From: Desulfobacteraceae bacterium
GTDB lineage: Bacteria > Desulfobacterota > Desulfobacteria > Desulfobacterales > Desulfosalsimonadaceae
Reading direction: 5' to 3'
DNA length: 64,000 bases
NCBI GenBank assembly: GCA_003599885.1
Contig: QZKW01000088.1
Coordinates: 124,001 to 188,000, forward strand
Shown here: piece after piece, positions 58,964-64,000 of the stretch
How the letters are laid out: each line of letters begins with the position of its first letter
Numbering within the stretch: position 1 is the stretch's first letter
Notes under the pieces: generated by a model
What the model saw: the letters and a program-made list of their open reading frames with translations, nothing else
What the model was told of the DNA's origin: nothing
Database searches by the model: none
Translations under genes and position numbers: made by a program

Positions 58964-59365
58964 ATGGGACGACAAATTGATCGTCGAATGCATAAACGGT
59001 TTAAGGTGCGGGATGAGTCCTTTGCATTTATTGAAAACGACTCAAAAATTTTATGTAAAATCAAAAATATCGGATTGGGCGGCGTTTCATTGATGACTGT
59101 CGCGAATGCGGAGCAGATTCCCGAATTATTCGATATTGATATTTTTGTATCAGGCCGTGTTTTTTACTTAAAAGATCTGCCTGCTAAAAAAATTTCTGAA
59201 ACCCATGCAAACAGCAGCAGTCTTTTCAATACCTTTATAAAAAGCTATATTGGAATTGAATTCGGCGAATTAACTGACAGCCAGATATCCAGGCTGGACG
59301 ATTTTATCCAGAAATACGCCACTATCGAAGAACTCTCTGAAAGACAGGGCATCTATGTCGCTTGA
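58964..59365 (+). CDS. PilZ-domain c-di-GMP-binding protein
   Basis: 133 residues, cytosolic. The PilZ start RRMHKRFKV supplies the arginine motif; the second motif is KNIGLGG, where the usual D/N-x-S-x-x-G has Gly at the Ser position, so binding may be weakened. AAGGAGGAAAG is a near-perfect Shine-Dalgarno. The nearby diguanylate cyclase (60170-62047) suggests a local c-di-GMP theme. The long 411-base upstream region has no other gene. Confidence 0.8.
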   Translation: MGRQIDRRMHKRFKVRDESFAFIENDSKILCKIKNIGLGGVSLMTVANAEQIPELFDIDIFVSGRVFYLKDLPAKKISETHANSSSLFNTFIKSYIGIEFGELTDSQISRLDDFIQKYATIEELSERQGIYVA

Positions 59366-59373
59366 AGTTTGAG

Positions 59374-60147
59374 TTACCTGAGGTCCGGTCTGTTTTTCCC
59401 CAGCAACTGGTAAAATCCGGCCATGTCGTACATGAATTGCGGGCGGGATCTGGCCAACTCGTCTTTGAGTTTTTCATCATCAACAGCATGGATGTTCGGG
59501 GGCAGGCCGACGGTTTTTGGCCGGATATGCTTCTGGGCCGCAGCGGACAGGGTTACCGGCAGCAAGAGCCCGCAAACTGTATACTCCCCTTTGTCGCGGG
59601 TTGTCCGGAGAATCCCTTTTTGGACCAGTCCGGACACAACCCTGTCTTCCACTGGCATTTCCAGAGTGTTGGCCTGCTGAAGAAAAAACTCCCTTAGCAC
59701 CGATTTCTCATCCGTGTCCAGTCTCCGGATTGCCCGGATGATATCCCGCCGCCTGCTGCCCGTACTCATCACGGCCCGGATATTGACCCAGATAAATTTA
59801 AACGCCGCAAGTCCCATCAGAAGGATCAGAAAGCCAGCCACCACGGCGGTGAAAGCGAAATAATCGCGGACAAAGCCTTTGATCCGCCCGGGCAGGGTGG
59901 GGATGAATTCTCTGGCCTGGGTCAATAAAGGTTTCTTGCCGGTCCGGATGATGTTTTCAACGGTGGATTTGCTGATGAAATAGGACTGGGTGCTGGTTTC
60001 ACAAATCAGGATATCACCCTCCTCCTTGATAGTGACATCCTTGATCACCCGGCCGTTTTTTAGAATAATGACATCCGCGCACAACCATGCTGCTGGCAGA
60101 AGTATCAGGCTGAAACCGACGATGCCAGCATACAACCATTTGTTCAT
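59374..60147 (-). CDS. Membrane protein, superinfection-exclusion-B-like C-terminus
   Basis: 257 residues from the ATG at 60147 (an upstream start at 60195 would run into the cyclase gene). An N-terminal signal or helix (YAGIVGFSLILLPAAWL) precedes a small exported domain (VIILKNGRVIKDVTIKEEG, SYFISKSTVENII), like the SHOC-type or YgdI-type strands seen in other secreted proteins. A second helix (about 95-115, FTAVVAGFLILLMGLAAF) leads to a cytosolic helical domain (LDTDEKSVLREFFLQQ) that resembles the super-infection exclusion protein B family. The assignment is weak. It lies 22 bases downstream of the diguanylate cyclase and is probably co-transcribed. Confidence 0.55.
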   Translation of the reverse strand: MNKWLYAGIVGFSLILLPAAWLCADVIILKNGRVIKDVTIKEEGDILICETSTQSYFISKSTVENIIRTGKKPLLTQAREFIPTLPGRIKGFVRDYFAFTAVVAGFLILLMGLAAFKFIWVNIRAVMSTGSRRRDIIRAIRRLDTDEKSVLREFFLQQANTLEMPVEDRVVSGLVQKGILRTTRDKGEYTVCGLLLPVTLSAAAQKHIRPKTVGLPPNIHAVDDEKLKDELARSRPQFMYDMAGFYQLLGKNRPDLR

Positions 60148-60169
60148 GTCCGCATCCCTGTTAAAAAAA

Positions 60170-62047
60170 TCATTGTTGACTGTCCGGTGGCGCATATATA
60201 GTCACCCGATTGCGGCCGTTCTGTTTGGACTGGTAAAGCGCCGCGTCGGCATAACCCAGCAATGTGGCTTCAGACATGCCTTTAACAGGGATACGGGCCG
60301 CCAGACCGATGCTGATGGTGACGGGTATTTCCCGGCCTTCGAATTTGAACGCAGAGGCCTCAATCCGGGAACGGATTTTTTCTGCGATGCCCAAAGCCCC
60401 TGCTGCCTCCGTATTGGGCAGCAGAACGGCAAATTCCTCCCCCCCGTACCGGAATGCCATATCACCGACCCGCTTGATTTCATGCTCAATTAAGGATGCC
60501 ACCATTTTTAAACAGTCATCCCCAATTAAATGACCATAGGTATCATTAAAATTTTTAAAATAATCAATATCCAAAAGCAGGCAGGCCAGAGAGCTCTTTT
60601 CACGAATGGCCCGTTTAAATTCCCGCGGATATACGGCATTAAAAAAGCGCCGGTTTTTGATCCCGGTCAGCCCGTCGGTAATGCTCAATGATTCCAGCTT
60701 TTTATTGGCCCGCTCAAGATCGATGGTCCGTTCACGAACCCGATGCTCCAGCATTTCATTGGCGCGTTTCTGAATGTCCAGCGCCTTTTCCTGGGCCATG
60801 CGCGCAATCCGTTCCTGTTCATAGGCCTTCATCTGTGCTTCCAGACTGTTTTGTTTTTCTATGTTCAATCTTTCCGCGAGTGCAAGAGAGAGCAGAATGG
60901 CCTGCAATCCCATGCCGTAGACAACCGCATTTTCCGTAAACAGGTTCCGGGCAATCAGATTGAATTTGTTTGCTGCCAGAATCACGCCGCCGACCATTAT
61001 CGCTGACCAGGCCAGCATAAAATATCTGGCGGGAATATCGCCGTCGATCCACCGGATAATCCCGATAATCGTGCCTCCCAGGATGGTGATCAGAGCGATG
61101 CCAATAACCCATTGGATCATGAGGATATAAGGCAGCAGAAAGGAACAGATGATGGTAAGACCCGCAATGGCTGCAAGGCACAGCAGGAATTTGCTGAAAA
61201 AAGGGCGATTCTCGGGCAGATTGGTGAAGCTTCGGGTAAAAAATGACCCGAAAAAAATAGCCCCGGCCAGGCCGACCACAATGCTCTGATCGTTCCATTC
61301 CAGGCTGTTGGGCCATAAATATTGAAAACCGATGCCCCGGATGCCGGACAGCAGAAGGGTCATAGACAGCAGAAAAAAAACATAAAAGAAATACGACACC
61401 TCACGAACGGAAAGATACACAAACAGGTTGTATATCGCCATGATCAGCATAATTCCCAGGCAAATTCCCAGGATCATGGATTCATTCATGTTTTTAGCTG
61501 TCAGGCTTTTTTCGTTCCAGAGAGTCAGCGGCATCTGTATCGAACTGCCCGAGTTCACCCGCAAAAAGATTTTTAACGGTGAATCCGGAACCAGATGAAC
61601 GGGAAAAATAAAGTTACGAAATTGAAACGGCCGGTCTTGAAACGGCTGCTTGTCCCCCATTTTTAAGTGGTTGACGCGGCCATCCGGCGTTATGGTGTAG
61701 ACATCGATTTCATCAAGCACCGGGTAGTCGAGTTCGATGAGCCGGTCTTGAGGGGCATCCTGATCGTTTAACAATTCAAGCCGAAACCACCAGTCAGAGC
61801 GGGTATAACCGACATTGACCGTCGGCTTATCGTTTGTCCGCCATTGAGGGCTGTTTTCAAGCGTCAGTATCTGCTCAATGGTTAGAAGGCCTTCCGCGTC
61901 TTCCATGGATGACACGTATGCCGCCAGATCATAAGCCTCGATGTCCGGAACGACCCGAAGTACAGAGCCGGCGAAAGCCGCACCGGTAAAACATATTCCT
62001 ACTGATACCATCCACACAGGAATCAGAAGTAACACCCATCGCCGCAT
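60170..62047 (-). CDS. 7TM-DISM diguanylate cyclase
   Basis: 625 residues. Signal peptide, a 7TMR-DISMED2 periplasmic carbohydrate-binding-like domain (about 35-175; SDWWFRLELLN, RNFIFPVHLV), a seven-helix 7TM-DISM region (190-385), a coiled coil (390-455) and a C-terminal GGDEF domain. The active site is GGEEF (535-539) and the inhibitory I-site RxxD is intact (R526-D529, five residues before GGEEF). It makes c-di-GMP from two GTP, with product inhibition, in response to a periplasmic ligand. Confidence 0.95.
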   Translation of the reverse strand: MRRWVLLLIPVWMVSVGICFTGAAFAGSVLRVVPDIEAYDLAAYVSSMEDAEGLLTIEQILTLENSPQWRTNDKPTVNVGYTRSDWWFRLELLNDQDAPQDRLIELDYPVLDEIDVYTITPDGRVNHLKMGDKQPFQDRPFQFRNFIFPVHLVPDSPLKIFLRVNSGSSIQMPLTLWNEKSLTAKNMNESMILGICLGIMLIMAIYNLFVYLSVREVSYFFYVFFLLSMTLLLSGIRGIGFQYLWPNSLEWNDQSIVVGLAGAIFFGSFFTRSFTNLPENRPFFSKFLLCLAAIAGLTIICSFLLPYILMIQWVIGIALITILGGTIIGIIRWIDGDIPARYFMLAWSAIMVGGVILAANKFNLIARNLFTENAVVYGMGLQAILLSLALAERLNIEKQNSLEAQMKAYEQERIARMAQEKALDIQKRANEMLEHRVRERTIDLERANKKLESLSITDGLTGIKNRRFFNAVYPREFKRAIREKSSLACLLLDIDYFKNFNDTYGHLIGDDCLKMVASLIEHEIKRVGDMAFRYGGEEFAVLLPNTEAAGALGIAEKIRSRIEASAFKFEGREIPVTISIGLAARIPVKGMSEATLLGYADAALYQSKQNGRNRVTIYAPPDSQQ

Positions 62048-62289
62048 TATCGTCTCCAGGGCCGAGGTTATTGAAATATGAAAAGTGTTCAGGAACTCAT
62101 ACTTAGATCGTTTGTATACTAATCTAAAAAGTCCGGAAAAGATAGGCTTTTTGGCTGGTGCTGGCGTTTTTTCAAATTAAAAACAGCGGGTTTTTGGAAA
62201 GAAGAAAGTTAAAAGAAGGCTTTTTGAAATATTTAACAATTCAGCGGTGTGTTCTCTGTGAAAATTTACGGCGCGGGATCATCCACTCC

Positions 62290-62319
62290 TTGACACAATA
62301 AAAATATTACAGATATACT
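62290..62319 (+). promoter_or_regulatory. Sigma-70 promoter for the D-Ala-D-Ala carboxypeptidase gene
   Basis: TTGACA (62290-62295) and TATACT (62314-62319) are separated by 18 bases, an excellent consensus match, 62 bases upstream of the ATG. The rest of 62048-62381, which also holds the - strand cyclase promoter, shows nothing else clear. Confidence 0.75.
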
Positions 62320-62381
62320 CGGCCACATTATTATTCACCTGATCATCAACCGCTATCTTAAATGGGGAACACTTACAGGCT

Positions 62382-63458
62382 ATGAAACAAAAAACATTCA
62401 TTCGATCCATGATCGCGCTTTCCCTTTTCTCCCTCCTCTGCGCTGCGTGGCCCGCTTACGCTATACAGGCCATATCCAAAGAACCTTACCTGGGCGCCAT
62501 CGTGGTTGATGCCGCCACTGGTGAAGTGATTTCCGAAGACCAGGCTGATGCAAAAGGTTACCCGGCCAGCATGATCAAGCTGATGAACCTGCTGATCGTT
62601 CTTGAAACCATAAAAGCCGGACATATCGCCCTGGAGGATCCGGTTACCATATCGGCGGCTGTGTCGCGCATCGGCGGTTCCCAGGTGTATTTAAAAGAAA
62701 ATGAGGTCTTTCCCGTGGAAGAGCTGGTCTATGCCATGATGGTCCAGTCGGCCAATGACGCAGCCCTGGCCCTGGCCATTCATTGCGCGGGAAGCCCTGA
62801 AATGTTTGTGGAACTGATGAACAAAAAAGCCGGGGAGCTCGGCATGAAAGACACGGTCTTTTATTCGGTACACGGGCTGCCGCCTTCCAAAGACCAGCAG
62901 CCGGATGTCACGACGGCGAGGGACATGACGAAATTGTGCCGGGAGCTGTTGAAATATCCTGAAACCTTGAAGTACACATCCACCCAGATGCGCGAATTCC
63001 GGCCCGATGCCCCTGAGCCGTTCATTATGCGCACCCATAATCATCTGCTTCAGAATTTTGAAGGATGTGACGGTTTTAAAACCGGCTACTACGGGGCTGC
63101 CGGCTTTTCGATTGCGGCCACCGCCCAGAAAAAACACGTCCGGGCGATTGCCGTGGTACTGGGGAGCGCCGGCAGAAAAGTGCGGGATGAAAACGCCCGG
63201 ATTCTGCTTTCCAAGGGCCTCACGGAAATTTTACGAAAACAGCCCGCGCCTGCTCCCACTCCTGCCGTCAAGGCGGCACCCGCAGCGGCAGAAGCAAAGG
63301 TAAAGGCTGTGGAACCCGTCAAGGAAATCGAATATGTCAAGATTCCCAGACGCACGTTTATCATTGCCTTGGGGCTGAATGCGCTGGTTATTGTCCTGTT
63401 GTTTGCCGGGCTGCTGGCGAAACGGAAAAAAAACAACCGCCCGCTGATGCGGATATGA
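62382..63458 (+). CDS. dacA: D-alanyl-D-alanine carboxypeptidase (PBP5/6, peptidase S11)
   Basis: 358 residues. Removes the terminal D-Ala of peptidoglycan stem peptides. Signal peptide ending near WPAYA; catalytic motifs SMIK (Ser63 to Lys66), SAN (123-125) and KTG (233-235). The usual C-terminal beta-domain with its amphipathic anchor is replaced by an Ala/Pro/Lys-rich linker and one transmembrane helix (about 328-350), so it is anchored to the inner membrane by a real helix. A strong promoter lies upstream. Confidence 0.92.
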   Translation: MKQKTFIRSMIALSLFSLLCAAWPAYAIQAISKEPYLGAIVVDAATGEVISEDQADAKGYPASMIKLMNLLIVLETIKAGHIALEDPVTISAAVSRIGGSQVYLKENEVFPVEELVYAMMVQSANDAALALAIHCAGSPEMFVELMNKKAGELGMKDTVFYSVHGLPPSKDQQPDVTTARDMTKLCRELLKYPETLKYTSTQMREFRPDAPEPFIMRTHNHLLQNFEGCDGFKTGYYGAAGFSIAATAQKKHVRAIAVVLGSAGRKVRDENARILLSKGLTEILRKQPAPAPTPAVKAAPAAAEAKVKAVEPVKEIEYVKIPRRTFIIALGLNALVIVLLFAGLLAKRKKNNRPLMRI

Positions 63459-63545
63459 AGGCGGCTGTTTTTGATGCCGGTTACTGATCCTGTTTCGGAT
63501 TTTTTTGCGTTTTATCCGAGATCATGACGTTTTCGGATACGGTCT

Positions 63546-63565
63546 TTCCTGTCGCCTGACAGGAA
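63546..63565. terminator. Short perfect hairpin after dacA
   Basis: TTCCTGTC (63546-63553), loop GCCT, GACAGGAA (63558-63565). No clear T run on either side, so it may be a stability element or a weak terminator between dacA (+) and the small - strand frame. Confidence 0.45.
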
Positions 63566-63573
63566 GGCCGCAT

Positions 63574-63663
63574 TCAGGTTGAAATTCCCAGCTTGGGAAG
63601 CAGGTATAACTGAAGGAAAAAATAAACGCCGAAAAAGCCTAATATAAGAAGAATGACTTTCAT
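63574..63663 (-). CDS. Possible 29-residue single-helix membrane protein
   Basis: An open frame of 29 codons, starting MKVILLILGFFGVYFFLQL and ending LPKLGIST, is almost entirely hydrophobic with one basic start. AAAGGCGG lies about eight bases upstream as a weak Shine-Dalgarno. Single-helix proteins of this size are common in membrane complexes, but there is no family evidence. Confidence 0.35.
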   Translation of the reverse strand: MKVILLILGFFGVYFFLQLYLLPKLGIST

Positions 63664-63850
63664 GTTTGCCGCCTTTTTTGATGATGGGACCGTTTGGATT
63701 GTTTGATTTTTCTATCGTAAAACAATCGGGTTAAATGGCGTGTGATCATTTTCTCATATAAAGTAATCATCATGGCCGACACTTCAAGCCTGAAACTGGA
63801 CCGGAGCCTTGTTTCGGTTCAACCAAAACCATTATATACTGGAGACAGCA

Positions 63851-64000
63851 TTGAAACCTACGCGTTCCAACGGTGTCCTGGAATTAAAGCAGCACCGGGA
63901 ATTAAAGCGGCTCCGGTTTTTCGGCGCCGTTATGGCCCTGGCTGGACTCGGATTATTAATTTACGGCGGGTTGTCCCTGATTGGCATCTACAGCCGTGAG
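63851..64000 (+). CDS. Start of a membrane protein, cut by the window edge
   Basis: A TTG start at 63851 with GGAGA upstream opens 50 codons to the edge. After a basic stretch (LKQHRELKRLR) comes a transmembrane helix (FFGAVMALAGLGLLIYGG) and the beginning of an extracytoplasmic part. The frame is not open in a longer form upstream. The same layout occurs in class D or other sortases and in many single-pass proteins; not enough sequence is visible to name it. The other frame through here is less convincing. Confidence 0.4.
   Translation, partial: MKPTRSNGVLELKQHRELKRLRFFGAVMALAGLGLLIYGGLSLIGIYSRE

Noticed and set aside
1-64000. CRISPR arrays, tRNA/rRNA genes, prophage or insertion sequences
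   Set aside because: No regularly spaced direct repeats, no tRNA-like cloverleaf, no integrase or transposase motif was found by reading both strands; short RNAs could have been missed.

Overview
The window looks like a chromosomal segment from an anaerobic, probably sulfate-reducing member of the Desulfobacterota (Desulfobacterales-like). This is inferred from the content: 2-oxoacid:ferredoxin oxidoreductase beside heterodisulfide-reductase (Hdr) fusion proteins, an HdrA with an in-frame TGA (selenocysteine) and a textbook bacterial SECIS hairpin, a DUF3786/4Fe-4S protein, DUF1566 and IPTL-CTERM proteins, and a Tad operon with Ser/Thr kinase signalling. I see no rRNA, tRNA, CRISPR array, insertion sequence or phage genes.

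Region 1 (1-9800, + strand) is energy metabolism. A 2-oxoacid:ferredoxin oxidoreductase gamma subunit is followed by a 1121-residue GltD/HdrA-like flavo-iron-sulfur fusion, a FlpD-HdrC-HdrB fusion, a DUF1566 secreted protein that interrupts the set, and a selenocysteine-containing HdrA-FlpD fusion. Together they look like a cytosolic electron-bifurcating or confurcating module connecting 2-oxoacid oxidation, ferredoxin, NAD(P)H and a thiol/disulfide or quinone-side acceptor.

Region 2 (9.8-20.4 kb) is mixed housekeeping and envelope: an IPTL-CTERM protein, a DUF3859-like protein, a dihydrouridine synthase coupled to prfC, a protein that fuses a PgsA-like and a PssA-like CDP-alcohol phosphatidyltransferase, a DUF4382 lipoprotein, an RlmL-like rRNA methyltransferase and a YpsA-like protein.

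Region 3 (20.4-50.6 kb, all - strand) is the centre of interest. Read in the direction of transcription it starts with a PP2C phosphatase, two Flp-type pilins, TadE/TadG-like pseudopilins, CpaB, a CpaC/RcpA secretin, a TadZ-TadA fusion, a TPR-bearing TadB, two secreted accessory proteins, a second (GspE/PilB-type) ATPase and TadC. It continues with three membrane FHA proteins, a Ser/Thr kinase with FHA-ligand-like threonine motifs and a DUF4384 tail, a caspase-fold protein, a CsgG-type lipoprotein and a GNA1162-type protein. After these come two tandem paralogous secreted proteins and, behind a strong terminator, a TolC-MacA-MacB efflux set. Kinase, phosphatase and FHA readers inside one Tad operon with two secretion ATPases suggest a phosphorylation-controlled Tad-like secretion or pilus machine.

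Region 4 (50.6-64 kb) holds a zinc-ribbon/retropepsin-like membrane protein, a DUF3786 iron-sulfur protein, a metallophosphoesterase, pyruvate kinase, a frameshifted enoyl-CoA hydratase, an ankyrin lipoprotein, a PilZ protein, a 7TM-DISM diguanylate cyclase, a D-Ala-D-Ala carboxypeptidase and the start of a membrane protein cut by the window edge.
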